The notes: generated from the sequence alone by a model not told the origin. DNA of 57,285 bases from an uncultured Pseudomonadota bacterium (GCA_903844155.1 CAIMSU010000199.1:1-57285); one strand, 5' to 3'; counted from the stretch's first letter, positions 17,541 through 26,284 are shown. Translations and numbers: made by a program.

Positions 17541-18530
17541 TTAGCCGTCTGGGGCTCGGACGTCGACGGCCCAGCGGGCCCCGAGCTTCCGGAGATGTAT
17601 TTCGAGGTAGCGCATCGTCATGGGGTCCTGGCCGTTACCGCGGCGACGCATGTCAACGAGGCGCGCGTTCGCGGCGCTGAGGAGGTTCCACGCCGTCGCG
17701 GAGCCGTGATTTCTGATCAGGCCAGCCGCGAGGGTGAGTTCGACGCGTAGGGGCGCACGACGCAAGTGCCATTGGTTCAAAAACGCATCGACCATGCCGC
17801 GCGCGTCCGCCGGCGGAGGGGCCTCCCGCGGCTGGGGGCGACCCACACCCGCGGCCTCCGCCCAGTCCCAGAGCTCCTTGCGCCGGTCAGCAGGCTGGGC
17901 GGCCCCCGGTCGCAGGTAGGGCCCGAGGTCGCCGAGGTCTTGAAGGGGAAATCGGGCGAGCACGACAAGTCGCTCGTCGTCGGTGAATTCCGGAAGCCAG
18001 CAATCCTCCGGCAGGACCGCGGCCGGCGCCTCGGCCGATGACTCGACGACGTCCGCAGTCTCCATCGGCTCGCCCGGAGTAGGAGCGTGGGATGCCACCA
18101 CCGGTACTGGTGAAGGACCGACGTTAGGGCCATCGTTATTGTACTTTTTCCAGAGCCGACTCCCGCGGCGCGGCGGCGCGTTGGGGTCAGGGCGATGCGC
18201 GAAATACTTGTTCACGTCCTGGTAGGCACCGCCACCGGTGCCTTCCACGCTCATGAGCCGGAGCTCGTAGAGCACGGCGAGGTTGCGACGCAGGGTTCTC
18301 TCGTTCATGCTCAACTCTGCGGCGAGCTGTTCGATGCCGATTCTTAGCCCGTAGGGGGGACAACGCACCCGCATGTGAGCATACACCCGGTATTGGCTGT
18401 GGGTGAGAGATCGAACCACCGGAACGAGACAGTCATTGGCGTACAACGTCTGCCAGCGCCCGCCACGGCCCTCCTCCTTCAGCCGGGCGATCGCCTCCGC
18501 ACGTGTCGCAGATGTGTCACCGTGAGCCAT
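17541..18530 (-). CDS. helix-turn-helix, replication-initiator-like protein
   Basis: A 329-residue protein. Residues about 38-95 (SLTHSQYRVYAHMRVRC, then IGIEQLAAELSMNERTLRRNLAVLYELRLMSV) form a winged helix-turn-helix of the type found in plasmid or phage initiator and replisome-organizer proteins. A Pro/Glu-rich linker (about 125-165) leads to a helical C-terminal half. It lies upstream of an AlpA-like gene in the left control region of the island, a common place for initiator-like proteins in tRNA-integrated elements. The role in replication is inference; it could equally be a transcriptional regulator. Confidence 0.6.
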   Translation of the reverse strand: MAHGDTSATRAEAIARLKEEGRGGRWQTLYANDCLVPVVRSLTHSQYRVYAHMRVRCPPYGLRIGIEQLAAELSMNERTLRRNLAVLYELRLMSVEGTGGGAYQDVNKYFAHRPDPNAPPRRGSRLWKKYNNDGPNVGPSPVPVVASHAPTPGEPMETADVVESSAEAPAAVLPEDCWLPEFTDDERLVVLARFPLQDLGDLGPYLRPGAAQPADRRKELWDWAEAAGVGRPQPREAPPPADARGMVDAFLNQWHLRRAPLRVELTLAAGLIRNHGSATAWNLLSAANARLVDMRRRGNGQDPMTMRYLEIHLRKLGARWAVDVRAPDG

Positions 18531-18660
18531 CAGATGCCGCTTCCGTTGATGTTACTTCCGCAACTGCTGTCGTCGACACGGTCGACGCCGACGCCGCGCC
18601 GGCAGGCCGCCGCCGCGTCCGCTGGCTCTTGCCAGCACCCATCGTGCCCGTCGTTCGTCA

Positions 18661-18921
18661 TTAGGCCGACTCGGCGGGCTCGCGGGAGCCAGCGGCCGTG
18701 CGCGTGTTGGCGACGGTCTCGGCCGCTGTACTGGTGAAGCGGTGCTGCGCCATCCAGGCATCGACGTCGCAGCGGCGGTAGGCCACACGCCCGCCGGGGC
18801 CACCGAGACGGACGTATGCCGGACCCTTTCCGGTGAGGCGCCACTTGCGGATGGACTGCGCTTTCATGCCGAGGAAGCGCGCCAGGTCGGCGGTTTGGAA
18901 GAGGGAGGTGTCGTCGGGCAT
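18661..18921 (-). CDS. AlpA/excisionase-type DNA-binding protein
   Basis: An 86-residue protein with an HTH_17 (MerR-like winged helix) fold: LFQTADLARFLGMKAQSIRKWRLTGKGPAYVRLGGPGGRVAYRRCDVDAWMAQHRF split over residues 6-60, then a Thr/Ala tail. The pattern 'LGxxxxSIRKWR...GPxYxRLGG.VxYRxxDVDxWM' is that of AlpA-like activators and Xis proteins of P4-type islands. The start is the ATG before Pro-Asp-Asp; the longer frame upstream shows no conserved sequence. Probably controls integrase-mediated excision. Confidence 0.75.
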   Translation of the reverse strand: MPDDTSLFQTADLARFLGMKAQSIRKWRLTGKGPAYVRLGGPGGRVAYRRCDVDAWMAQHRFTSTAAETVANTRTAAGSREPAESA

Positions 18922-19003
18922 CACGGACTCCGGGGTCAGTTGGACGGAAGGGTCAATAGGCGTGGGTCGGGTGCCTCCACCCGTTCGCGGCGTGTCGTTG
19001 TCA

Positions 19004-20065
19004 TCAGCTGCGCCCTCGCAACCCGCGGCGAGCGAGCCCCTCGGCGATGTCAGGCGAGGGCGCCGAGCCGGCGTCGCGGGCGAGCGCCGGCCCGTCCGTT
19101 CCCCCACGGTTCCAGAGGCTTAGCTGCCGCGACTGATCTTGGGCGGCGCGAGGGGCTGGCTCCATCCCCCCGACCCGATCCTGGGTCGCCGGGTAGTTGG
19201 TCACCACCAGCTCCTGAATCTTGCCGCGCCCAGCGCTCACCGAGTTGATCAACCGGGACGCCTGGACGTGGTGTTTGAACAGCCGGGGCTGGTCGTAGAG
19301 CGACTCGATGAACTCGGCCGTGCTGTTCGACGCCATCCACTGGCAGCGGCTCGCCAACCGGAGCAGCGTGTCGCGCAGGGCGGTCTGGTCGGCTCGCGTG
19401 AATGCGTCCTTCGTGTACGCCGTGAAGGACGAGGTGGCCGACATCGGCTCGTACGGAGGATCGAGATACACGAAGTCGCCGTCGGCGATGAACCGCTCGC
19501 AGTCGCGGAAGGACGACGTCTCGATGCGCACGCCCTGGAGCAATCTTGATGCGGCGCGCAGGTGCGCGGCATCGAAAATCGCCGGGCTCGCATAACTGCC
19601 CATGGGCACGTTGAATTCTCCCTTATGGTTCACCCGATAGAGCCCGTTGAAGCATGTCTTGTTGAGGTATAGGAACCTCGCAGCGGCCTCGACTGTTCCG
19701 CCGGCTGGGCGTGCGGCGCGGACGCCGTAGTAGTACGCCTTCCGGTCCTCCTCGGAGAGCCCGGGCGTGTTGTGCCGACGGCGATGCTCACCCAGAAGGG
19801 GAAGGAGTTCCTCCACTTTGTCCCGAACCTGAACGAACAGGTTGACCACCTCTGCGTTTGCGTCAAGCAGCGTGCACCGCGAGGGATTTTTGGTCTGGAT
19901 GACGTCCCAGAAAACCGCGCCCGAACCCAGGAATGGCTCGACGTACCCCCGGCCGGCGAGCGACGCAGGCATGAGGGGGCAGAACTGCTCCAGCAGTTGG
20001 CCCTTCCCGCCGACCCACTTCAAGAATGGAGCAATACGTTGGAGGGCTGGGAGGGTTGGGGTCAT
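19004..20065 (-). CDS. dam: Dam-type (D12 class) adenine-N6 DNA methyltransferase
   Basis: A 353-residue methyltransferase of the D12/Dam class. It has FLKWVGGKGQLL (SAM-binding motif X), VEPFLGSGAVFWD (motif I, about residues 42-54), FLYLNKTCFNGLYRVN (131-146, characteristic of Dam) and catalytic DPPY at 202-205. Dam enzymes modify GATC; this one may do the same, but specificity is not proven by sequence. The C-terminal 60 residues past the conserved part are variable. It overlaps the upstream small gene (ATGA). No matching restriction enzyme is adjacent, so it is a solitary methylase, possibly protecting or regulating the island. Confidence 0.88.
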   Translation of the reverse strand: MTPTLPALQRIAPFLKWVGGKGQLLEQFCPLMPASLAGRGYVEPFLGSGAVFWDVIQTKNPSRCTLLDANAEVVNLFVQVRDKVEELLPLLGEHRRRHNTPGLSEEDRKAYYYGVRAARPAGGTVEAAARFLYLNKTCFNGLYRVNHKGEFNVPMGSYASPAIFDAAHLRAASRLLQGVRIETSSFRDCERFIADGDFVYLDPPYEPMSATSSFTAYTKDAFTRADQTALRDTLLRLASRCQWMASNSTAEFIESLYDQPRLFKHHVQASRLINSVSAGRGKIQELVVTNYPATQDRVGGMEPAPRAAQDQSRQLSLWNRGGTDGPALARDAGSAPSPDIAEGLARRGLRGRS

Positions 20066-20328
20066 GAGTCGCCGTCCACGCGCTCGATGGCGCCGCGGCG
20101 GAGGGTCAGGTCGGGCGGGCCCTCGCCAGGGAGGCGAGAGAGCCGCATCGGCTGAGGCTTGTCGCGTTGCAGCGCAGCGACGTCAGCGGCCTGGACGCGG
20201 ACGAGGTCAGCGGTGGCGGGCGGCACCCGCACGAAAATCGGCGGGCGGGTGCCCGGGAGGGGCTGCGGCTTGACGTCAAGGAGAAGCGCCAGCGTGGCGG
20301 TAGTCATGACGGTCAGGTCAGGGGCCAT
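20062..20328 (-). CDS. small protein of unknown function, coupled to dam
   Basis: An 88-residue protein from ATG 20328 (GAGG upstream), rich in Pro, Val and Arg, with no recognised domain. Its stop overlaps the start of the Dam-type gene, so the two are translated together. It is transcribed divergently from the XRE regulator at 20454, and the 125 bases between hold two palindromes that are likely operators. Confidence 0.5.
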   Translation of the reverse strand: MAPDLTVMTTATLALLLDVKPQPLPGTRPPIFVRVPPATADLVRVQAADVAALQRDKPQPMRLSRLPGEGPPDLTLRRGAIERVDGDS

Positions 20329-20374
20329 TGGAAAACCTCGAAGACGAAAGACGGTGGGTTCAGAATCGGTGCAT

Positions 20375-20391
20375 AGGCTGAAAAACAACCT
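20375..20391. promoter_or_regulatory. imperfect palindrome, candidate operator
   Basis: AGGCTG-AAAAA-CAACCT, five of six arm bases complementary. Lies in the divergent spacer between the dam operon and the XRE regulator, 31 bases from a second, perfect palindrome. Confidence 0.35.
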
Positions 20392-20421
20392 ACATCAACG
20401 CGCTGGACTCCGCAAGGCCCA

Positions 20422-20440
20422 TGGGTTATTATTCAACCCA
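20422..20440. promoter_or_regulatory. 6-7-6 palindrome, candidate XRE operator
   Basis: TGGGTT-ATTATTC-AACCCA is a perfect 6-bp inverted repeat with a 7-base spacer, 14 bases before the preferred start of the XRE regulator. The same 6-7-6 geometry recurs before the second XRE gene (24476-24494). Autoregulation is the natural inference. Confidence 0.5.
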
Positions 20441-20453
20441 CCTGAGGAACCGC

Positions 20454-20888
20454 ATGCCGGAGACCGTCCCCCCGCTCCTGACCCCCCTTTGCGTCGATTT
20501 CTCCACGATCTTCGGTCGTGTGGTCGGCGCGCTCCGGCAAGAGATTAAGAAGTCGCAGGCGGAATTTTCGAGGGACATCAAGTGGGATCGCGGCCTGCTC
20601 GCGCGGATAGAGTCCGGGCGCAATACCGCCGGCGTTGACAACATCTACGAGCTGGGCACGCAGTTCCGCGACGCGAACCTGATCCATCGTCGTGCCGACC
20701 TGTTCGAGATCGCCGACCGCGTCGCCGCCCGCGCGAGGGAAAGGGGCCTTCGAATCTGGGTTGGGAACTTACCTAAACCCGATGGGGAAGGACCGATCGA
20801 GGTCTTGACCCTCGACCGCATCGTCAGCCGGGTGGTCGACGACTGGCTCGATGAAATGCGGCAGCCAAATCAGTCCATTAAGGAGTAA
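20454..20888 (+). CDS. XRE-family transcriptional regulator
   Basis: A 144-residue protein. Residues about 15-75 form a Cro/C1-type helix-turn-helix (VVGALRQEIKKSQAEFSRDI, then GLLARIESGRNTAGVDNIYEL). The C-terminal half is helical and probably dimerises. I chose ATG 20454 because GAGGA lies 8 bases upstream; the alternative ATG at 20421 would put the palindrome inside the gene. It is the first of three closely packed rightward genes. Confidence 0.75.
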   Translation: MPETVPPLLTPLCVDFSTIFGRVVGALRQEIKKSQAEFSRDIKWDRGLLARIESGRNTAGVDNIYELGTQFRDANLIHRRADLFEIADRVAARARERGLRIWVGNLPKPDGEGPIEVLTLDRIVSRVVDDWLDEMRQPNQSIKE

Positions 20889-20890
20889 CC

Positions 20891-21214
20891 ATGCCCAGAA
20901 ACCGTGACGACAACGAAGACGACATCGAGGAGCACGACGACGACGAGCCCGATGACGACGACGACTCCGAAGACCCACCCGACGAAGAGACCATCTTCCA
21001 GAACATCGAAGCCGCCTTCCGCACCGAGCGCGCCCGCGTCCGGGCGTGCGACGACCTCCACGAGCTGCGCACGATCCGGTCTGAGTTTCAGGCGCTCTCG
21101 ACGAGCCCTCGCGCCAACGCCGCCGCCCGACGGCGCATCAACGACCTCATCGAGATCCTCGACGACCGCGTGACCGACATCAAGGCGAAGCGCCTCCGCG
21201 ATGGGCGCGATTGA
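20891..21214 (+). CDS. acidic small protein of unknown function
   Basis: A 107-residue protein whose first 32 residues are almost entirely Asp and Glu (runs such as EEHDDDEPDDDDDSEDPPDEE), followed by a helical Arg-rich domain. The charge layout resembles DNA-mimic or nucleoid-associated small proteins, but no homology is recognised. It starts 2 bases after the XRE gene and its stop overlaps the next ATG (ATGA-type TGATG), so it is in the same operon. Confidence 0.55.
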   Translation: MPRNRDDNEDDIEEHDDDEPDDDDDSEDPPDEETIFQNIEAAFRTERARVRACDDLHELRTIRSEFQALSTSPRANAAARRRINDLIEILDDRVTDIKAKRLRDGRD

Positions 21215-22440
21215 TGGACGCAATCGACCGCGGATACAACGAGGAGATGGGGTTCATCGTCCGTTGTTCGGACGTGAACGCGCTCCTCGACCGCATGGCT
21301 GGCTACCGTTCGGATAGCCAGGTCGCAGCGCGGCGCGGGCTGACCAAGCTCCGACAGCGGCTTGACGACCTGCTGGAGAACGCCGAAAATCGCATCGTCG
21401 AGCTGAAGGCGGCGAGCTTGCGTTCCACTCCCGCCCGGGCGAACCTCGGGATCTCTGGGGTGGTGGTCGCGCCCCCCGACCGGCGCCGCCCGGATGACGA
21501 GCTGCGCGCCATGCGGTCGGAGCTGGAGGCGAGCCGGGCACGCGAACGCCAGGCCGAGGCCGCTCGCGCGGCGGCCGAGGAGCGTGCGATCCGGCAGGAG
21601 CAGGAGGCGGCAGCGGAGAGGGCTGAGGCTGAGGCCCGTCGCGATGCGAGGATTGCGGAGCGTCGTCGCCTTGAAGCCGAGGCGATGGAGGCCGCACGCC
21701 GGCTCGCCGCGGACAAGGTGCGTCGTGATGCGGAGACGGCTGAGGTTGCCCGTCGTCAGGCGCTGGTTGCCGAGCGCGCGCGTCGCCAGTCCGAGGACGC
21801 GGAGCGGGCGTTGCGCGAGGCCGAAGCCGCGGAGCGGGCACGCCGGGCGGCGGCACGTCAGCGCGCCCTTGCCCAGACCCGCCGGGGTCAGGGGGAGCTG
21901 GCCCACGCGGAGGACCAGCGACGGCTGGCGGAGGAGCGTGTCGATCACGCCGAGCAACCAGCGCCTCTCGTCGACGAACAGCTCGACGCGCAGCAGGCTG
22001 GGCACAGCCCCGAAGACGAGGGCGCCGCGGAGGCCGAAGGAGACTCCTTGAGGTCTCGCGACCACACGGCGACCGCGTCCGCAGGTCCGGACACGTCGGC
22101 GGTTGAGCTCGGCCCGGTCGACGCCGCCGAGCCCGAGGCTCTGGACGGCTATGGCGAACGCCCTGGACCGCCGTCGATCACCACGCCGCCGCCGATCGCC
22201 CCGGCGCTGACCGCTGCCGCTCCCACCATCGGGGTCCGCGTCGCTCGTCCGGCCCCCGGCGCCGCCGACGAGACTGGTGCCGGGCTCGTCTCGCTGCGCT
22301 CTGATGCCGGGCTCACCCAGCGTGACGCAGCGTCCCGCTTTGGCGTCAGCGCCAGCACCATCGCGCGGGCCGAGCTGGCGCCGACCAAGCTGCTGGTCGG
22401 GAAGCTGCTCGCGGCTGTTCGACGCTTCCGCGCGGCATAG
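21214..22440 (+). CDS. long coiled-coil protein with C-terminal XRE-type HTH
   Basis: A 408-residue protein. The first about 80 residues resemble the end domain of the preceding acidic protein (LTKLRQRLDDLLENAENRI). Residues about 95-250 are an uninterrupted Glu/Ala/Arg-rich coiled coil of the TolA style. A Pro-rich stretch follows, and the last about 55 residues (GLVSLRSDAGLTQRDAASRFGVSASTIARAEL) form a helix-turn-helix. Coil plus terminal DNA-binding domain suggests a DNA-organising, partition-like or entry-exclusion-like role, but this is inference. Coupled to the upstream gene. Confidence 0.65.
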   Translation: MDAIDRGYNEEMGFIVRCSDVNALLDRMAGYRSDSQVAARRGLTKLRQRLDDLLENAENRIVELKAASLRSTPARANLGISGVVVAPPDRRRPDDELRAMRSELEASRARERQAEAARAAAEERAIRQEQEAAAERAEAEARRDARIAERRRLEAEAMEAARRLAADKVRRDAETAEVARRQALVAERARRQSEDAERALREAEAAERARRAAARQRALAQTRRGQGELAHAEDQRRLAEERVDHAEQPAPLVDEQLDAQQAGHSPEDEGAAEAEGDSLRSRDHTATASAGPDTSAVELGPVDAAEPEALDGYGERPGPPSITTPPPIAPALTAAAPTIGVRVARPAPGAADETGAGLVSLRSDAGLTQRDAASRFGVSASTIARAELAPTKLLVGKLLAAVRRFRAA

Positions 22441-22996
22441 TATCTCCGAGGGAGGTGACCCTCGGCGCCGCCTCCAGCGCGCGCGACGTCGCCGGTGCCT
22501 GCGCCGGGACGTGGCCGTAGTGTCGCGCTCCTGCTCGACGACGAGCCACGTGAAGCGCCCTGCTGCGGAGCAGCTCCACGAAGCACGCTGAGCAGGCGTG
22601 GAGCGCTCCGCTTCGGACGGATGATCCGCGGGAGCAGCGCTGAATTCGCCCGAAGCGGAGCGTTTGCTCCGTTGCGTCTTGGGTCGTGAGCGGCCTCGTC
22701 GCCGATATGTGGAGCGCGACGCGGTCGGGGCGGAGCGGTGGCTGTCCTCCCTCGGCCGTCGTGTCACGACCGCACCCGGGCGACAGCTGCGGCGCCGCGG
22801 CAGTGGACAAATCGCGGCCGTCGAACTGCCTGCCGCCGCTCAACCCCGAGACCCGAAGGACTACGGAGCAGGTGCACAAAGGCGGACCCCCGTCCCGGGG
22901 CGAAGATCGGTAAGGGGAGGATCGTATTCCCGGGGTGCGGAGCGCTCAGCCCGCCTCCAGACGGTGTCAAGACCCGCGCGCCCGACGATCGGACGA
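22441..22996. other. non-coding region with strong hairpins
   Basis: No convincing gene. GCTCCACG (22573-22580) pairs with CGTGGAGC (22597-22604), and CGCTCCGCTTCGG (22604-22616) pairs perfectly with CCGAAGCGGAGCG (22650-22662). These adjacent inverted repeats directly follow the coiled-coil gene. They may be a complex terminator, a structured RNA or a short palindromic repeat element. The rest of the interval is featureless. Confidence 0.5.
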
Positions 22997-24013
22997 ATGG
23001 GCGACCGAGTTACCGCCTTCGGCATGCTCAAGTTCGATCTCGGCGCAAAGACCCTGTCCCCGCTGACCCGCTCCTCGATGGCAGAAAGCAACATCCTGGA
23101 ACGTGGTGATTTGCAGCAGGCAATACGGGGATCGTGGGAGGCCTTTCGGAACGAGATGGGGATGCCGGAGCTGATCCTGTTGGGCGAGGAGATCCAGCCC
23201 TGCGCGGACTGCAAGGACAGGATCGACTTGCTCGCGTTGGACTCAGACGGCCACCTCGTGATCATAGAGCTGAAGCGGGGACGGGAGCGGCTGCAGCTGA
23301 TGCAGGCGATCGCCTATGCCGGTATGGTCGCGCAATGGGACGCCCAGGAGCTTCGGCAGCGGGTCCCGATGGCGCGGGTCCCGCAGGCCGCGGACGTGGA
23401 GGACCTTCTCGCCTCCCCCGGAGGGGTCAAGTTCGGGGAGCCGCGCATCGTCCTTCTGGCAGAGCTCTACGACCCGGAGGTCATCATCGGCGCGCACTGG
23501 CTCAGCAGGTACGACGTGCCCATCACGGCCTACACCGCCAGTCTCTTGACTCTGGAGGGTAGCACCTTCCTCGCGGTCCAGCAGCGGTACCCGCTGCCTG
23601 AATTGAAGGACGTGTATGTCTCGCGGTCCAGGTCCGGCGACGTTGCCGAGGCCGAGACCGGATGGAAGGAGGTCCTACCTCAGCTCAAGCTGGCGTGGGC
23701 GGAGCACGCCATCACCTTGCTCTGCCGTCTGAAGGCCGGTGATCCGGTGCGTCGGCGGTTCGTCTCCCTGTTTTCCGACGGCCCCTTCGGCGGGGTGCAG
23801 ATGAACATCGGGCAACACCACGTCAAGGTGTACACGTACAACCAGTCTGAGGAGCAGGCCGCAGGCCTTCGCGCAGCCCTCGGGTCGACTCCGTTTACGA
23901 CGTGGGGCAGCGAGCAGACGGCCAACTCCGGCTACACGTTCGCGCTAAAGACGCAGTTCGAATTTGACCGATTCGTCGCCGCCGCATCCGCTCCCACCAA
24001 GCAGGCGCCGTAA
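22997..24013 (+). CDS. NucS/DUF91-like PD-(D/E)XK nuclease
   Basis: A 338-residue protein from ATG 22997 (ATG 23021 is an alternative). The nuclease core is CKDRIDLLALDSDGHLVIIELKRG (about residues 73-96): Asp, about twelve residues, then Glu-x-Lys, followed by the Gln-rich helix RLQLMQAIAYAGMV, as in NucS/DUF91-type endonucleases. The C-terminal about 150 residues are a separate alpha/beta domain ending in KTQFEFDRFVAAA. It stands alone, with no partner gene, near the middle of the regulatory part of the island. Likely a defence or DNA-processing nuclease. Confidence 0.72.
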   Translation: MGDRVTAFGMLKFDLGAKTLSPLTRSSMAESNILERGDLQQAIRGSWEAFRNEMGMPELILLGEEIQPCADCKDRIDLLALDSDGHLVIIELKRGRERLQLMQAIAYAGMVAQWDAQELRQRVPMARVPQAADVEDLLASPGGVKFGEPRIVLLAELYDPEVIIGAHWLSRYDVPITAYTASLLTLEGSTFLAVQQRYPLPELKDVYVSRSRSGDVAEAETGWKEVLPQLKLAWAEHAITLLCRLKAGDPVRRRFVSLFSDGPFGGVQMNIGQHHVKVYTYNQSEEQAAGLRAALGSTPFTTWGSEQTANSGYTFALKTQFEFDRFVAAASAPTKQAP

Positions 24014-24049
24014 GCCGTCGCACCGAACTCGGACGCCGCGAACCGGTGG

Positions 24050-24433
24050 TCACGCCGACGGCTCCGTCCTCTCCACCTTCCTCGCCTCCTCCACCCCCTC
24101 CACATGCGCCCGCACCAAAGCCAGCGCGTGCCGAAGCTGCACCGACGACAACGGCGCGAGCAGCGCCACGATGCGCTCGATCTCCGGCGTCGACGCCATG
24201 ACGCCTTCCGACCCGAATCCGCTGAGAAACCCGTCGAGGTCCGTGCCCAGCGCCAAGGAGATCCGCTCCACCCAGTCGAACGTCGGCACCTGCGCGCCGC
24301 GCTCGAACCGACTGACCGTCTCAACGGCCACGCCGGACCCCAGCCGCTCGGCGAGCTTCGCCTGTGACAGCCCCGCCCGGAGCCGAAGCTCCCGGATCCG
24401 CTTCCCGACTCGCGTGCCGACGTTGGTTACCAT
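24050..24433 (-). CDS. XRE-family transcriptional regulator
   Basis: A 127-residue protein with a classic Cro/C1 helix-turn-helix over residues about 9-66 (VGKRIRELRLRAGLSQAKLAERL, then VSRFERGAQVPTFDWVERISLALG). The C-terminal half is helical. Start at ATG 24433, where the domain begins. It faces away from the gene at 24536, and a 6-7-6 palindrome lies between them. Confidence 0.82.
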   Translation of the reverse strand: MVTNVGTRVGKRIRELRLRAGLSQAKLAERLGSGVAVETVSRFERGAQVPTFDWVERISLALGTDLDGFLSGFGSEGVMASTPEIERIVALLAPLSSVQLRHALALVRAHVEGVEEARKVERTEPSA

Positions 24434-24475
24434 GCCGCTCCGCCGAGAGGGTAGGCGGCTGGACCGGTCTCCGAA

Positions 24476-24494
24476 CAGGACTTGGCGTGTCCTG
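24476..24494. promoter_or_regulatory. 6-7-6 palindrome, candidate XRE operator
   Basis: CAGGAC-TTGGCGT-GTCCTG, a perfect 6-bp inverted repeat with a 7-base spacer in the 102-base divergent spacer. It has the same geometry as the palindrome before the other XRE gene. A TATACT box at 24524-24529 ends only 6 bases before the ATG at 24536. Confidence 0.45.
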
Positions 24495-24535
24495 CTTGCG
24501 ACCATTTGACGGCGGATCTGATCTATACTCGCCTC

Positions 24536-25075
24536 ATGCCCAACGCCCCACGCCGTGCCCGCTCGCCCACCCCCGCCAAGCCGAAGCCCACCGAGCCGCA
24601 CCCGGGCGCGGCGGTGATCGACCCCGAGAAGGAGGCCCTCGCGCTCGCGCACATCACCGCAACGATCGAGCGGGTCGCGTCCGATCTGCGGGACGGCCGG
24701 TTGACGCTCGCGGACGTGGAGGCAGGTCGACTCGCGCCCGACCTCGCGCCAGCGCCCCCGCTGAACGCTCGGGCACGACGCTCCCTCGAAAAAGCCAGGG
24801 CGAAGGACCTCGCTGCCGAACGGGCGAGCAGGCTCCGCTCGATCCTCGCCCTCGCGTACGACGCCGGGCTCGCCGCCGGTCTGTCAACGCCCGAGGGCGT
24901 TGTGTGCGGCCGCGGCGACGTGATGAGCCCCGGGCAGACGGACTGGGTCTGCACGCCGTTGATTGAGAGCCCGTTCGGCCAGGACTTCGACCGACACCGG
25001 GCGTTTGTCCAGGCGGCGATGGCGGTCCTCGCCGAGCAGGGCGTCCCGGCGTGTGCTCGGCTCGAATTGGACTGA
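24536..25075 (+). CDS. hypothetical protein, divergent from XRE regulator
   Basis: A 179-residue protein beginning MPNAPRRARSPTPAKPKPTEP, a basic Pro-rich N-terminus, then a helical Arg/Ala/Glu-rich region and a C-terminal segment (TDWVCTPLIESPFGQDFDRHRAFVQAAMAVL). No known family. A longer frame starts at 24482 but would cross the palindrome. Probably under control of the adjacent XRE protein. The 255 bases after it contain nothing I recognise. Confidence 0.5.
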   Translation: MPNAPRRARSPTPAKPKPTEPHPGAAVIDPEKEALALAHITATIERVASDLRDGRLTLADVEAGRLAPDLAPAPPLNARARRSLEKARAKDLAAERASRLRSILALAYDAGLAAGLSTPEGVVCGRGDVMSPGQTDWVCTPLIESPFGQDFDRHRAFVQAAMAVLAEQGVPACARLELD

Positions 25076-25330
25076 GGCGTCGCTGACATCGCGCGGCCGA
25101 AGCTGCGCTCGGCAGGATCCTCGGGCACGGCCTCTGGCCGCGGCAGGTGCCCGGGACCTCTCCCGGACGCTGCGGGCGTCGTCGCGGCTGGCAAGATCGT
25201 CGGCAGTTTGCGCCTCACCGGCGAACCCGTCTCTTATGCGGACGACCGCGCTCGCCGTCGGGAACCACTGCACGCGATCTCCCCGTGTTACCCTGCAAAA
25301 GCCGCGAACGGCCGCATACCCGAGGCCTTG

Positions 25331-26284
25331 ATGATGCTCCTCTCTCTCGTCCTCGTCGCCACGACCGCGCACGCCACCACCGCGCCCGACTGCCCTCGCG
25401 CCTTCGACACCAGCGAGATCACCGACGCCGCCACGCTCGCCGAGACCGCGTTCACCAAGCTCGACGCCGCCGCCTTCGCCGCCGACCGGCACACGATGGA
25501 GTCCCGGCTCCGCTGCACCGCCGACATCTTGAGCCCCGCCGCCGACGCCCGCATCGAGCGCGTCGAGGCCCTCGGCGCGTTCCTGGACGGCCGCAACGCA
25601 CAGGTACCGCAGGCGCTCGCCGGCCTTTTCTCCGCCGAGCCGGGCCACCAGATCGCGACCTCGCTGTTGCCCGACGGGCACCCGATCCGCGCGCTCATCA
25701 CCCCCGCGATGCTGCTCCTGAAGGGCGACCCCGGCGTGACGATGCCTGTCCCCACCAGCGGCTGGATCGAGGTCGACGGCGAGCACGCGCTCGTCGCCCC
25801 GACGCAGCGGGCTGCCGTTCTCCAACAGATCGACGGCCAAGGCAAGGTTGTAGACACGCATTTTCGCTGGCCGAGCGACACCGACTTCAAGTGGGTTGTG
25901 CCTGTCGCCGCGTCGCTGAAGCCCGTGGCGACAGCTCCCACAGCGGTCCCGGTTTCCGTCGCGGCAGTCCCGCCGTCGCACGCCGACACCCAAGCCGCGC
26001 TGACCCGGCCCGCACCGAGCCCCTGGGTCCATCGCGCGCCGTTGCTCGGGGCTGCGGTCGCCTCGCTCGCGACGTCGGGCGTGTTGTTCGCCATGGCGTC
26101 GCACGACTACGCCGTGTTCGATGCCTCCGCGGTCCTCGGGCCGGACGCGACGGACCAGCAGCGCTCCGACTACCGGACCCAGCTCGAAGGCATGAAAGCC
26201 AAGGCGAACCCGGAGACCTACGCGTCGTGGGCCGCGGGCGGGGTCGGGGTCGCGTTTGGCGTGGTGGCGGCGGTGACCTGGTGA
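25331..26284 (+). CDS. exported protein with C-terminal membrane segment
   Basis: A 317-residue protein with signal peptide MMLLSLVLVATTAHATTA (start at ATG 25331; upstream in-frame codons give no signal). Cysteines at the mature N-terminus (PDCPRAF) and at LRCTAD may form a disulfide. A Pro/Ala/Val linker (about residues 225-255) precedes a hydrophobic segment APLLGAAVASLATSGVLFAM and a second at the very end (GGVGVAFGVVAAVTW). This layout recalls the periplasmic companions of myxobacterial membrane kinases, though no family is recognised. Its stop overlaps the start of the first FG-GAP gene (GTGA), making it the head of that operon. Confidence 0.65.
   Translation: MMLLSLVLVATTAHATTAPDCPRAFDTSEITDAATLAETAFTKLDAAAFAADRHTMESRLRCTADILSPAADARIERVEALGAFLDGRNAQVPQALAGLFSAEPGHQIATSLLPDGHPIRALITPAMLLLKGDPGVTMPVPTSGWIEVDGEHALVAPTQRAAVLQQIDGQGKVVDTHFRWPSDTDFKWVVPVAASLKPVATAPTAVPVSVAAVPPSHADTQAALTRPAPSPWVHRAPLLGAAVASLATSGVLFAMASHDYAVFDASAVLGPDATDQQRSDYRTQLEGMKAKANPETYASWAAGGVGVAFGVVAAVTW

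Noticed and set aside
25147-26280. Extension of FG-GAP gene 1 upstream to give an 847-residue protein
   Set aside because: The upstream part is Arg-rich out-of-frame translation of the signal-peptide gene at 25331; the GTG at 26281 starts a proper lipoprotein signal.
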